A stretch of DNA of 64,000 nt from Diplodia intermedia (lineage: Eukaryota > Ascomycota > Dothideomycetes > Botryosphaeriales > Botryosphaeriaceae): assembly GCA_021495925.1 (NCBI GenBank), contig JAKEKT010000064.1, positions 124,001 through 188,000 of the forward strand, written 5' to 3'. The first letter of the stretch is position 1; every line of letters begins with the position of its first letter. The notes under the pieces are model-generated. The model was not told the DNA's origin and did no database searches. It was given only the letters and a program-made list of their open reading frames with translations. Both the position numbers and the translations under genes were made by a program. Of this stretch, positions 1 to 12,383 are shown piece after piece.

Positions 1-1042
1 CGACGCCCGCCGCCCCGCACACGACGTGCAGCGCGCCCACGCGCTCGCTGTACAAGCCCGCGTTCTTGCTGAATGACTGGCACACCAGCACGTCGACGTC
101 GCCGCGGTCGACGAAGTGCCGCACCGCCCACGCGTCGCCCGCCGCGCCGTCGTCGCACCCCAGCCCTTGGTACGCGGCGTCGAAAAACGCAAAGTGCCGT
201 TTCTCCCGCATGACGGAGGCGACCTGCGTCCACTGCGCCCGCGTCGGGTCGCGGCCGCTCGGGTTGTGGCAGCACGCCTGCAGCACGACGATGCTGCCGT
301 CGGGCGCGGCGCGGAGTGCGGCGAGCGTGCTGCTCATGTCGACCCGTCGCGAGCTGTCGAGGTAGGGGTATTGGACGATGTTGGTGAAGCCGGCGTGCGC
401 GAAGAGCGGCGCGTAGTTGCCCCATGTCGGCACGCCGAGAAGGACGGGCGTCGCGTTGGTTGGGGGGCTGCCCGGAGACGCTGAGGTTGATGGCCAGTGC
501 GCGCTGAGGAAGACGGCGCCGAGGCGGCAGGCGCCCGTGCCCGCGACGGTTTGGATCGTGGCGACCTTGGGTGCGGGGTGTTAGGTGGTGAGGGTGGGGG
601 TGGGGATGGTGGGGGGAGGGGCACGAACGCGGTTTTCTTGGAGGGCTGTGCTGGTGTCGCCGAACATTAGTTTTGCGGCGTTTTGCCGGAAGGGCTCGAT
701 GCCGATGGTGGGTCTGTACTGGGGGGTTGTTAGTGGGATGGTTGGGGGAGAGTTGGGGGAGAGGATGGGGTGGGTTGGGGGCCTACGTCGTGGCCTATCC
801 GTCGTTCCTCCAGTATCTTTTTGGCCTGCACTCTGAGTAAGTAGACGTTACTTGATTGGGCACGATTTGCTGACCTCTTGCACAACGGGGATCTCGTAGC
901 ATCCTCCTTGCTCATCTCGCAAGACTCCAACACCGAGGTCAACTTTGGATGGGGTTGGGTCACGGTCGTATTCGGCCTTGAGCAGATTCATAGGGTCCGC
1001 GGGACCCTTCTCCACATCGCTGAAGCTGGGTTGAGAAGACAT
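1..1042 (-). CDS. aspartate aminotransferase, 5' part, runs off the left edge
   Basis: PLP-dependent class I/II aminotransferase of the aspartate aminotransferase family, which moves the amino group between aspartate and 2-oxoglutarate. Exons (minus strand): 882-1042, 787-832, 629-718 and 1-565 (open at the edge). The start at 1042 opens with MSSQPSFSDVEKGP, and the usual 'KVDLGVGVLRDE' segment follows. Exon 3 ends in 'ALQENR' and exon 4 begins 'VATIQTVAGTGACRLGA', as in the family. The HNPSG motif, the 'FFDAAYQG' segment and the PLP-lysine motif SFSKN are all present further on. Introns 2 (719-786) and 3 (566-628) are GT-AG with clear branch sites. Intron 1 keeps the frame only as a 49-nt GC-AG intron (833-881), giving 'PVVVQAKKIL', which aligns with the family's PVVKKAEKIL. 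The C-terminal half lies outside the window, so compartment cannot be judged. An in-frame ATG at 1231 is not needed. Confidence 0.87.
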
Positions 1043-2525
1043 GTTGATCGGAGTAGACGCATTCGTGGGTGCACGAGCAGAGGGCTCTTCAGAAACCGCG
1101 TATCTGATATTTAAACAATTACTACAACGAAATCCCACTTGTAGTATCGGATTCCGGCCCGAGCCTCTAGTATCCGACCAATCAGGGGGAAGCTTCGGCC
1201 GGTCACACTCCCGATCCGAACGGCATATCATCCGGATACCTTCTGGACAGCACCATATGTTTACACTGCATCATTCATAGATAATTTCCCCGAACAGACA
1301 ATGGAAACATCGAAACACACCCATGCGGCCACGACTTTTGCTCGACCAATGCTTTGCGGGGTGTTGCCACTCGTTGATCATCGGTTTCCTATCCGAGAAC
1401 ACCGATCAGCCGCCGTGATCGGCCCCGCCGACTTCTACCGTCTTGACGCCGTGCGACTTGCCACTCTCCCATCTGAGACCACAGGTCGACAATAGTTGCT
1501 GGCTACTGTGTCGCAAGTATGCTTACCTGATCGGCAGCGACCAACGCCGTGGGGGCTGAGACCCTTCTCCGGGATTCGACGGGGTGCGCTGGAGGCTAAA
1601 GTAGTTGTCAATCAATGTCGGGAAAGATCAACGTCGTGAAGGATCAAGGTCGTAAAGCTACTGCGGGGATGCACGGACAGCGGAGAGACTGCTTGCCTGA
1701 TGTAGGGGCCGAATTAACCGCGTCTGCCGACAGCGTCGATGGAAAATAAAGGTAACAGAGGAAGCGTGACGCTTTCTTGTTCAAGTAGGTCGGTGATACA
1801 ACACTCTTGGACCCGAGTATTCTCCCACCCAGCGTAATGAAATACCCACGCCACCGTATTGCCGACGCTTCCGGAGCCTTCTCCATCCCTGTATCCTCAA
1901 CCCTGTTCCTGTATTCCTTCTCGAATTGTTTCAGAAGCCAACATCTCGCCCCACAAAACATCCAGCAACTCTACCCTGTACCCCGCTCCCGAACCTTCCG
2001 CCAGCGGTAGCGCCAACAATGCTCCTTGCACCTTCATCATCATTTGACGCGCCGGTCGCGCTACTGCCAGGAGCACCGAGGTATAGTAAATGCATGTGGG
2101 CCGGATGTGGAAATACCTGTAGTAGGGCAAGGCAAACGCGGTACGAGACGGAGGCCACAAACGGATGTCCGAGGAAGCTGATGTAAGCCTTAGTCCCAAA
2201 GAAGGCCCGTCCGCTCAACCGTTTAGCCGAAAACGGAAGGCCGTTCTCGTTTCAGGCACCATACAGAGCCACCACATGGCTCAATTCCAACATCGCCATG
2301 CATGGCCGACTCATACGGCAGCATGAAAGGTGTATACTGGAGAATCCTTCGACGTGATATTTGTCAAGGTACCACTCTGCCAAATCCTTCCGGCGTGAGA
2401 GTCCAGCAGGCACGACGGTTGCCGAAAAGAGGTATAAAGTCCCACCATCTCCTCGCCAAAGCACGCAATCCATCAAGCCTCTCTAAACATTCTCAAAGTC
2501 CAAAGCATCAACATCAATCTCCAAA
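1043..2525. other. intergenic, no recognisable gene
   Basis: About 1.5 kb between the aminotransferase start and the small secreted protein. Short open frames exist on the minus strand (1644-1961, 1931-2218), but I recognise no family, signal peptide or convincing exon structure. The stretch should hold the aminotransferase promoter on its left side and that of the secreted protein on its right. Confidence 0.5.
2433..2438 (+). promoter_or_regulatory. TATA-like box of the small secreted protein gene
   Basis: TATAAA in the context GGTATAAAGT, 88 bases before the ATG at 2526. A CA/CT-rich leader lies between box and start. Confidence 0.5.
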
Positions 2526-2773
2526 ATGCGTTTCGCTTTCTCCGTCCTCACCCTCTTCCTGGCCTCCGCCCTCGCCGCTCCGTCCAGCGAGGCCCCCGAG
2601 AACACGGGTCTCCTGCAGCCGAGGTGCCTTGCCCGGGCTCGTGAGTTTACCCTTTGGCACCTCTTTGCTCTGTATGCTAACAAGGGGAAACAGAGGAATG
2701 CCTGCAGCCGGCCGAATGCTGTAGCGGTGTCTGTGCCATTGACCACGGCTGTGGGTGCCAGACCTGCCTTTAA
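2526..2773 (+). CDS. small secreted cysteine-rich protein, knottin-like spacing
   Basis: Spliced product of 64 residues from exons 2526-2640 and 2694-2773. The 53-nt intron has a GTGAGT donor, a GCTAAC branch site and a CAG acceptor. The N-terminus (MRFAFSVLTLFLASALA) is a typical secretion signal with likely cleavage after ALA or nearby. The mature part has eight cysteines spaced C-x6-C-x5-CC-x3-C-x5-C-x-C-x2-C. The C...C...CC...C...C core is the arrangement seen in inhibitor-cystine-knot (knottin) folds. Size, signal and cysteine content are those of fungal small secreted proteins, which include effectors and antimicrobial peptides. I do not recognise a named family. Reading through the intron gives an unrelated 101-residue frame without the cysteine-rich tail, so the spliced form is preferred. 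Confidence 0.75.
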
Positions 2774-3686
2774 GCGTATCCTCACGATGTTGGATACTTG
2801 GGGACTTTATCAAGGGAAGGGAGGGGAATAACAAATGGTCTGAATGAATGTTGAGGAATTCTCGGCGATGGCCGGGGTACGATCTTTTTTTGTCTGTGGG
2901 GAGTGGTGCCGCTATGGCTCCTCCCTATACGCAAGTCGAACCGATGTGACGATTTTACAAGAAAGACATGATAATCGACTCTCTGAATGACCATTTTCAC
3001 GTGCACCATCGCGCTCTATGTGATGCATGATCCACTTCCAGACTAGAAACAGGAAGGTGCGGCCTCTAGCCACTTGACGTCGGCGATCTCAAGGTTTGTT
3101 TACGCTCTGAAGCCACTCTCTGTGCATCTCATCAGCCACAATGCCCACATTTCCCTGAACCTGATACTTGTTAAAATTTAGGCCAAATCTAGACCGTTTC
3201 TCTTTATCGGCTATGACTGAGTTCCTGTACATCTCCAATTTGGCTCATACGTCTATGATGGCTGCCCGGGACAGCTGTGCTACTGCGTGTCCTTCGCTTC
3301 GAGATTGTCGCTCAAAGCTTGTAAGGCGGCTCATATGCACCACGCCATAGGCGTTGCAGCCAGAGTAGACGGGTTTAAGGCAGCGATCCACTCATGGTTT
3401 CGTGCGCCATTTCACTTATCTACCAGTCATCTTGCAATATCGAAGGAGTAGCAGAGCATTGATGCTGACACCATCTCGGAGATTTTCTGTCAGCCACTAT
3501 TTCCCTGATACGAATGTACTATTCCACATCCCCGTTTTGTCTATGAATGACAGTGTCGTCAATAGCATGCAATAATTCTAGTGCTGGCTGACCATATATA
3601 TATATTTCTGCATAGGCAAAGAAACTTCGCCGTTATCCTTCCAGAGGCTATCCGTTCTCCTTCCTACCTCCCAGCTCAACGACCCT
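2774..3686. other. intergenic, no recognisable gene
   Basis: About 0.9 kb between the 3' ends of the secreted protein gene and HR-PKS 1. AT-richer than the flanks, with only short frames and no RNA gene that I can see. Confidence 0.5.
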
Positions 3687-6600
3687 TTATTTTCCACTCG
3701 CCTTCGCAGCCATGTATCTCCCCGCCACATCTCTGCAGATCGCCGCCACCGTCTCTCCACCAAGCAACCTCAGCACCGACACATCGACCCCCACCTTCTT
3801 CAAAAACCACGCCCGAATCTCCACTGCCACAAGCGAGTCCATCCCCAGCGCCAACAGCGACGCCCCCGCATCAGCAGTCCCCGGCGCCATCTGCAACATG
3901 ACCTCGACGGTCCCCAGCAACGCCTCCTGAACCACCCGGGCCGCCGCATCCTCGCCCTCCCCACTCACCTCGTCCAGCCTCTGCCCGACATCCCTCACCA
4001 CCGCCGCCGCCGCAGACCCACCACCCCCACCACCACCCCCACCATCCTCCTCCCCGCGCACAAAATGCGCCAACCTCGGATTCCCGCACCAATGCGGCCT
4101 CCTCCCCCCCCCCCTCCGCCTCCACAAACCCCTCCAACCCCGCCACAACATCCCAACCCTCCCCTTCCTCACCGTCCACCGACACCCTTGCACCCCTCAC
4201 CGCCTCCGCAAACAAACCGCACAAATCCCCTTCCGACAGCGCATGAAACGCCTCCGCCCGCAACCTCTCCTCGACCTCCCGCCCCGCCCGCGCCACGTAC
4301 CCGACATCCGCAACCATCCCGACGTGCATGACGGCCGCGGGCACGCCCCGCTCGCGCCGCAGCTGCGCCGCCGCGGCCGCCATGTAGAGATTCGCGGCGT
4401 GGTATGCGGCTTGCCCGGGGTTGCCGACGATGGAGGCGAGGGAGGAGAAGAGGATGAGGAAGTCGAGGGGGGGCGAGGACGGGGACGAGGACGAGGGCGA
4501 GGATGAGGTGGCGAAGATGGAGGCGAGGTTGCGGGTCCCGGTGACTTTGGGCGCGAGCACGGCGTGGAGCGTGGCGGCGGAGGTGCTGGCGAAGAGGGCG
4601 TCGCGCAGCACCATCGCGCCGTTGGCGATGCCGGCGATGGAAGGCATGGCGGCGGCGCGGATGGCGGCGTGTGCGGCGGCGACGGAGGCGGGGTTTGTGA
4701 CGTCCAGAGTGAAGGCTCGGATGGTGGCGCCGGGGGCGGAGGGCCACGCGGTGGGGTTGAAGTTGGCGGTGGCGTTGCGGCTGGCGAGCGCGATGTGGCG
4801 CGCGCCGTTGGCGAGCATGAAGGTGGTGAGGGTTCGCCCGATCGCGCCGGTTAGCCCGACGAGGAGGTAGGTTTTGTCGGGTTTGAATAGGTTGGCTGGG
4901 TTTAGCGGCTGGATGGCGACGTGGAGGGAGGTCGAGTTCCAGTGGACGATGTTGGGGTAGCCGGTGCCGATGTTGGAGGTGCCCGGCAGCTCTTGTATGT
5001 TGATGAGAGTTCCTTCTTTTAGAGGGTGGGCAATCGCGTTCGTAAGAGCCTCTTCGAGCGGGACGGTGGCTACGGAGGAGATGATGTCTGTACTGTTGGT
5101 GAATGTATACACGGCGCATCTCTGTGGTAGGCATCGCAGGATTGTGGTTGATGGAGATGAGCTGAGGTCAATGAAACATCCGACCGTTCTTGGAATCAAG
5201 CTGCGGATTGTACGCTCAGTCGCCATGTTGTGAAGATGTAGAGAGCCCTCCACCGATCCGGCGTTGTTCGAGTTGCTGAACATGACACTGATGCCTTGGG
5301 CCGCTGCGGCGTACCTGAGCGCTGCGGCCAGCTGGGTGGGGGCTTCGTGGACCAATACAGAGCCACCGGGAGGAGCAATCTTCACCAGCTCCAGCGCCAG
5401 AGCGTGGCTGGCGACGTCGGAGATCAGGTTGTGAGTGCAGGAATGCCCATCTGGCAGCATCACATGCTTTTCCGATCTGCTGATGGCCGAGGCTGCGGTC
5501 CTGGAAAGAGCGACTGCTGGCTTGAGCGTACCGCGGACTAACCCAAGAGTAATTGTGGAATCTTTCGAGAGCGTGGTCGAATAGTGCACATCGATGACTG
5601 CTTCCTCTGGCTGCGCCGTCTCCCGCAAACACTGAAATGTGCCAGAGTCCAGCGTAGCCATCTCAACGCAGGTATCTCGCGTTGACACAGTCTTCTCCAC
5701 CTGGCGGCGCTCGGCGTTGAATCTGTCGTTGATGACGGTGTCGGGCACAAGGCGAGGAAGAAGAAGCGCGCCCCCGTCGACGACGACTTCCGGCTCAACC
5801 GTCCACAGCATGTCATGCTCCGCAACCGCCGGCTCGGCAGCCAGAACCAGCCGCAGAAAGCACTCGACAACAACGGTCGCCGTGAGGTCGGAGCGCTTTC
5901 TCGCCTCCAAAAACTGGAGGGTGAGGTGGGGCATCTCAGCGCGAAGAGCACGGCCAATGCCGACGGTCATCTTGGACTCGGGCTCTCCACCAATCGCCCA
6001 CAGGACAGCCTTCGCGTTGCCAAACAGCCTCCGCAACCTCTCCAACGTGTCGTCCGTCACAGTCTCCTCGAACAGCGGCCGGTCGAGCTCAGCAAGACAG
6101 ATGACCGACGACCCCGGCGGCAGCGCGTCGACATCCAACGCATCCACGCCCTCCACCACCACCGTCCGCGCCTTCCACGCCGCAAGCCTCTCCTGCACCG
6201 CCCGCACCAGCTTCAACACCGGCAACGTCTTCCCCCCCACAACCACCACCCTCTCCGGCGGCGCCACCACCCCCTCCCCCTCCCCCACCGCCGCCACCGG
6301 CTCCCTCAACGCCGCCACCGTCCCATCCACCGCCCTCGCCACCAACACCGAGCACCCATGCGCCCCAACCTCTCCCTCCAAATCCCGCACTACCGCCTCG
6401 ACCCCCGCGAACCCCGCCCTTCGCAACAACCCATCCCACTGCACATCGCTCACCCACGGGCCCTCCACCCTGCCCTCCCCCACACCAAGCCACCACCCGG
6501 GCAGTCCGCCAAACACCAGCAAGTGCTTCAGCGTCATCGCCGTGATCTCCAGCAACACAAGCCACCCGCCCGGCCTCAGCAGCTTACGCGCATGCGCCAC

Positions 6601-9600
6601 CGTCGCCTTCAGGTCGCCCGTCGCATGCAGCACGTTCGCCGCGACAACGACATCGTACCCCGCCTCCGCGAAGCCTTGCGCGCGCGGCTCGCGCTCGATG
6701 TCCAGCACGCGGAACGCGATGCGCGGGTCGCGGAAGCGCCGCGCCGCGTCCCCGAAGAAGCCGGCGCTGACGTCGGTGTAGGTGTACGACGCGAACGCGG
6801 ACGCGGCGGCGAGGATGGCGGCGGTCGTGCCGCCCGTGCCCGCGCCCAGCTCGAGGATGTGGGCGCGCGGGTGCTTGTAAGTGATTTGCTGCAGGATGCG
6901 GGCGATGGCGGCGTTGAGGTAAGCGGTGCCCCAGCTGCGCCGGTAGAAGTGCGTGAGGTGGGAGGAGGCGAGCATCGCTTCGAGGAGGGAGGTTGTGCCG
7001 CGGATGCTGGGGAGGAGGGCGGTGTGGACGGCGCGCATGAGGGCCATGTCGGCTTGCGAGGGGTACTGGGCGTGCAGCGCGGCGATGGTGGCGGGCGTGT
7101 CGTCGTGCAGCCTGGAGGGGGGCACGGTGGGGTTGTGGCCGTCGCGGATGCGGGAGAGGGCGGCGGCGGCGGCGGCGAAGAGGTGGCGGTGCGGGGGGGA
7201 GAAGGTGGGGATTTCGGAGGCGGGCACGGCGGCGAGGAGCGAGCGGAGGTAGAAGGCCGCGGTGCGCTCGATGGCGGAGAGGAGTTCCAGCTCCGCCGCC
7301 GTGTCTTGGTTCGATGCTGGGACGCACACGCCGTGCGCGATGTCGACGTCCCATGCTGTCTTGGCGAACAGGAGGCGGTCGTTGGCGGGCGTGGCTTCGG
7401 CGATGGCCTTCATGCGCAGTCCTTCTACTTGAATGCTGGATCGCGTGCCGCTGGCGTCGAGGACCGTCAAGTCTCCCGCGAACGAGGATGAAGACCACTC
7501 CGTGACGAAGGCCTCGATATCTGCTGTCACTGCTGGAGCACTGTAGTCGTGGCGCGCGCTCGGATCGACCGTGATGCGTTCGATGGAGGACGGTAGATAC
7601 GTAGTCCAGAGGGCGCCAGTGGTTGCGGGAGAAGTCAGAGCAACGAACATGGCCTGGAAGGACACATCAAGCAAGGCCGGATGAACCATGTACTCAGCCG
7701 CCATCTCGTGGTCCTGCCAGGTTGCCGATGCTTTGCAGTGGTCTCGCATTCTCTCCGCCCGCACCATACTGCGGAACTGACCGTGATAGTTCAGTCCGAT
7801 GTTTGCAAGCGAGGAGTAGACTCTTTCGATATCCACAGGGGCGAGACACTGTCGGGTAGGCTCGGGCGGTGGCAGCTCTTCGCCAGTACTCTCGCCGAGA
7901 TGTACGACAACAGTCCCGCAGGCGATCTTCTCCAGCTGGCCAGCCGCTTCGTCAAAGCATGCCGAGGTAGTGAAGTCGGCCTCGAGGACTTCCTTCCTGC
8001 CACCGTCCCCTCGAAGCTCCTCATTCACCAGCCGCAGCGCGAACACAGTCTCAACACCAGGCTGATCTCCATCCAGCGCTATCGGCTTGTAGATGGAAAT
8101 GTTGCGCAGCTCAAAAAGCCGGACCGCGCGATCCCCAGCGAGTTTCCTGGAAGCCTCCAGCGCCATGGCCACGTGCCCCGCCGCCGGAAATAGCGCCTGG
8201 CCTTGGAACTCGTGGCCGCGGAGCCAGGGCAGTTCGCTCAGCCGCAGAAAGTTGCGCCAGCGCCTGTCGTGCTCCGAGTCGTCCGCCATCCTGCGGCCAA
8301 GCAGCTCGTGCGGCGTCTGAGGCCGAAGCCGGAAGTTTCGGGAGATGCGGCCCTCCTTCCAGTGCGTCTTGTCGTGGTCCCACGCATACGACGGCAAGCC
8401 TTTCGGAATCTTGGGTCTGGCTACGCTTGAGCCGTGGAACGCTCTCCGGTATCCGGCAAAGTCGACGGGGGAGGGGCTGAGGTTAGCCCACAGAAAACCT
8501 ATGCCGGCGGAGAATGCTTCAACTTCATCCTCTCCACGACGCATGAGGCCCGTGTAGGGGGGTGATGATCCCAGTGCTGTTTTGAAGACTTGTGTGGCGG
8601 GGCCTTTGAGCGCCGGATGCGGTCCAACTTCCACCGCCATATCGAAAGTTCTTCCGGTTGAGAAAGAGGATTCCAGTGCCTGCGAAAACAGCACGGGCTT
8701 GACCATATTGTCAACCCAGTACTGCCCAGCGAGAGCTTCAAGGCTACCATTGAGGAGTGAAACATCTCCCAGCACGCTGGAAACCCAAGTACACCCGTCC
8801 TTTGGCCGCCTGGGTTTGATGTTGCAAGCCAGGAGAGAGTCCAGGTAGGGGCCGGCGCAGGGCAGCATGTGGTGCGAGTGGTAGGCAGTGTCAACTTTGA
8901 GCTCCCTGGCAAACGTCTTGTGCTCGTCAAAAACGGCTTTCGCTTCCTTGATCGCATCCGCATCTCCAGACAGGGTAACGCTGGAGGGCGAGTTGCTGGC
9001 GGCAAGGCCGATGCGGCCCGCCCACTCGGGTTGAGAGCACACTTCCAGCGCTTTTGCATAGGTCATACCAACGGCCATCATGCCTCCCTTCTTCCCACCT
9101 TCACCCTCGGCCAGCTTGGCATGGAAGCCTCTGTAGTAGGCTATCGCCATGGCGTCCGAAACCGACAGGATCCCCGCAGCGTAGGCGGCCGCAATCTCGC
9201 CCGAGGAATGTCCCACGACGGCGGAGAATCCGACACCGGCAGCCGCAGCGACGTCCACCATGGCAAGCTGAAGTGCGGTGCAGAGGGGCTGGCTGAAAGC
9301 TGCTTGCGAGATTCGAGACAGGTCGTTCGCGAGTAGCTCCGCCTTCAGAGACCACGGCGGAGGGTCGGGGAGCGCGGCCAGAGACGCCTCGCAGCGATTG
9401 ATGGTCTCGCGGAACAGTTGGCAGTGTTCGATCAGCGCACTTCCCATGCCGGCCCATTGTGCGCCTTGGCCGGTGAATATGCCGAGGACTCTGGCCGGCT
9501 CGTCCGTGTTTCGGGACTCGGCCCGTGTCACCAAGTTGCTTCGTGATCCTAGCTCCGTGACGAAGCCATCCAAACGCTCGATGAGCTTCTCGCGCGTGGA

Positions 9601-11193
9601 TGCGGAGAAATAGTGCCTGACTGGGAAGGCCTTGCGCTTTTCCTGAAGGACCGAAGTTACGTCTTCAAGGTCAGCCGATGGGTTTGACTTGATGAAGTTG
9701 GCAAACGCTCTGATGCTTGCATGCAGAGATTGATCAGTCCGAGCAGAGAAGACAAGAGGACCTCTAAAACAATCTGGAGTAGGATCTTGGGTGAGTTCTT
9801 GCTTCTCGCCGTCGTAGCTTTCCACGATGGCGTGGGCATTGGTCCCACCGAACCCGAAGCTGTTGACACTGACACGTCGAGGTCCACTGGACGTCTCCGG
9901 CCAACCAATCGAGTCTCGAAGGATCTCAAGGTTCTGGTAAAAGGGCTCGACCTTGGGATTGAGCGTAGTGAAATGCATGTTCGCAGGGACGGTCCGATTC
10001 TGGACGGCCAAAGATGCTTTCAGGACACCTGCCAGGCCCGCACACCCCTCGAGATGGCCTATGACAGTCTTGATGGAGCCGACATACAGCTTTCCCTCGC
10101 CGCGCTCTTGAGAGTCGGCAAAGAACGTGTTGGCGATCGCCTGAGCCTCTACGGGGTCGCCGGCCTGCGTTCCCGTTCCGTGGCATTCGAAATACTGGCA
10201 TCTGTCGGCCACGGGGTCCAGCCCAGCTCGTCGGTACGTCTCCCGGATGAGCGCAGCTTGGGCCTCGGCGCTCGGCATTGCAATTCCCTTGGTACGTCCA
10301 TCCGAGTTGACGCCGGTTCCGCGGATGACGCACTCAATGTCGTCGCCGTCTGCCAGGGCTGCGCTGAGTGGTTTGAGCAGTATCGCTGCGACGCCCTCGC
10401 CCCTGGCGTATCCGTTTGCCGACTCGTCCCACATGCGGCAGCGCGAGTCCGGCGAGAGCATTTGAAGCTTGCTTTCCATGATGTACGTCGTAGCGTCGAG
10501 GAGCATGTTGGCGCCGGCGACAATGGCAGTGGTGGCCTCGCCGCTCCGTAGGCTTTGCACTGCTTGGTGCAAGGCGACCAAGGAGCTCGAGCAGGCCGTG
10601 TCGATGGTCATGGATGGCCCCCTCAGGTCGAAGACGTATGAAATGCGGTTGGACATGATGCTGCGAGACATGCCCGAGGCCGTGTAGGTGGGCATTGTCT
10701 CTGTGTCCCGCATCGTCATGTCCCAGTAGTCGCCCGTCATGAGGCCGACAAAGACGGCAGTCGGAGTGCCCTGCAGCTGCTCCATTGTGTAGCCTGCGGC
10801 CTCGATGGTCTCGTAGACGGTTTCGAGCAGGAGGCGTTGTGCAGGATCCATGGAGGCGGCTTCCAGCGGATTGACGTTGAAGAAGGCGGCATCGAACAAG
10901 CGGCAGTCTTCAGCCAGAAGGTACGACTTGTTTTGGACGTCTGTGCTTCCATGATGGCCTTTTTTCTGGTTGTAGAAATTTGACAGCTTGAGCCTGTCAT
11001 TGGGGAACTCCTGCAAGATGTCTCGAGGCTCGCGAAGCAGTTTCCACAGCTCTGAAGGTGAAGAGGAGCCACCTGGAAAACGGCATCCTGAGCCGATGAT
11101 GGCAATTGGCTCTGGTGTGGTGGTCATGCTGTTTGGCGTGATCTTGGGAACTTTTGTGGACAGCACTGCGGTGGTGGCATTGACAGGACCCAA
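3687..11193 (-). CDS. highly reducing polyketide synthase 1 (KS-AT-DH-MT-decayed ER-KR-ACP), frame broken before the ACP
   Basis: Iterative type I PKS, intronless, about 2,500 codons. KS: PIAIIGSGCRFPGG at residue 29, with catalytic Cys201 (DTACSSS), His338 (HGTGT) and His380 (IGHLEG). AT: GHSSG at 661-665. DH: H994 in H-x3-G-x4-P and D1176 (D-x3-Q). C-methyltransferase: ELGAGTGG at 1448-1455. The region before the KR has the length of an ER but lacks the GGVG-type nucleotide motif, so ER activity is probably lost. KR: GLTGAIGR at 2113-2120, with Y2264 and N2268. The ACP (GMDSL) is present but in another frame: a run of 11 G at 4104-4114 puts it out of frame, and one base fewer would restore it. 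No thioesterase, reductase or condensation domain follows. The order equals that of polyene alpha-pyrone synthases such as AurA/CtvA. The start at 11193 is used; the in-frame Met23 is also possible. Confidence 0.93.
4104..4114 (-). other. C11/G11 homopolymer with apparent frameshift in HR-PKS 1
   Basis: Eleven consecutive C on the + strand (G in the gene). Upstream the KR-ACP linker reads on into a glycine/tryptophan-rich nonsense tail of about 80 residues. Downstream another frame reads 'NPRLAHFV', a serine/alanine linker and a full ACP ending at 3687. Ten G would join them. The cause may be an assembly error, a length polymorphism or an inactivating mutation. Confidence 0.85.
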
Positions 11194-12383
11194 CCTACAT
11201 ATCTGTCGGGGCTAAACACCTACACTGTTATGGAATTGATGCAAGCTGGGTCTGGATTCAGGGCCTTGGGGCGGCAAGAATGGTGAGGCAAGATCGACAG
11301 GCTACATACATGTCGAGCTAGCTACCCTGTAGTATGCGTGGATATCTGCATGGTGAAGGCGCTTAGGGCAATCGCGGGAGCTAAAGCCACCATTCAGGTG
11401 CTCGATGATAAGATGGCGCCATCACTGCTGTATTGTATGCAAGAGAAGACACATGTCCAGAACCATGACAAAGGAAGGAACGTATTCCGTTGCGATTGTC
11501 GACGCAACATAAGGCGGGGTCTCGAAGGGCCATAACAAGCAAGACTAGGAGCATTACTCCAACATTCCATGACAAGGAACAGATGCACGCCATTAATCAG
11601 ACTTTCTCAGGGGTTCAAAAGATAGGCGCGAAGCGATTGAGCGTCAATCTTTACCTTGAAGGGCATACGCCCGAGCACTTTCGGCGCGGCTCAAGCGCTT
11701 CTTTCTCCCACGACTCAGACGCGCGCGGCCCCATCCATCTGCTTGCTTGCCGGGAACAGAGAGCGGATGCCATTTTCGGAAAAGTACAACGAGAAAAATC
11801 TTACATGGAGCGTGGTTCCGGGACGCAGGCTGAAAATGAGGTCGAGGTTCTCCACGAAGTCCGAGTCAGGATCGACAATTGGAAAATAGTCGGTGTGGTT
11901 CGATTGGCTGCGTTTCTGGCGGGCCGTCTTGAAACAGCTCGGGATCCGCGATCTAACGGGATTAGCCGGATTCGGAAGTACGTGGTGGGGTTGAGCCGAC
12001 AGATTAGCGTCGTTATTCTGGCCCTGATGATAAGGGTTTTGGCCCCATACATGATGCCCTGATTCGAGCTTCAGGCTAACGGCCGGAGGCAACTCCAACA
12101 GTCTGCCACGTATCGCGTCGATACTGCTCCTACCATGCTTAGTGGGCCTTACCATGTCAGCTTCGAGTGGCTCCGACGTCAGCCTGAACCACATCCCTAC
12201 CGACAATCCAATACCACAATTGAACCTGCCGTATATATCGGCCAGCAGCCACTTTCAGCGCCTCCGTGTCCGAAATACTCTTTTGCACATCCATCCACCC
12301 ATCCATCCACCCTCTGCGCTCTCGAGGGAAAGTGAAAACAAAAAAAGAAAAAGAAACGAACCAAACAAACCACCACCGCCGCA
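11194..12383. promoter_or_regulatory. divergent promoter region between HR-PKS 1 and the methyltransferase
   Basis: A 1.19-kb spacer serving two divergent genes. A TATATATC string lies near 12232, about 150 bases before the methyltransferase ATG. Two overlapping open frames (11490-12062 on +, 11715-12206 on -) resemble nothing I know and are probably chance. I saw no copy of the TCGG-N-CCGA element of the 30-61 kb cluster here. Confidence 0.45.

Noticed and set aside
5815..7491. 558-codon plus-strand frame over HR-PKS 1
   Set aside because: Low-complexity His/Arg/Gly-rich product antisense to the methyltransferase region of the PKS.
11715..12206. 163-codon minus-strand frame in the HR-PKS 1/methyltransferase spacer
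   Set aside because: No recognisable motif, and it overlaps another frame of similar length on the plus strand.
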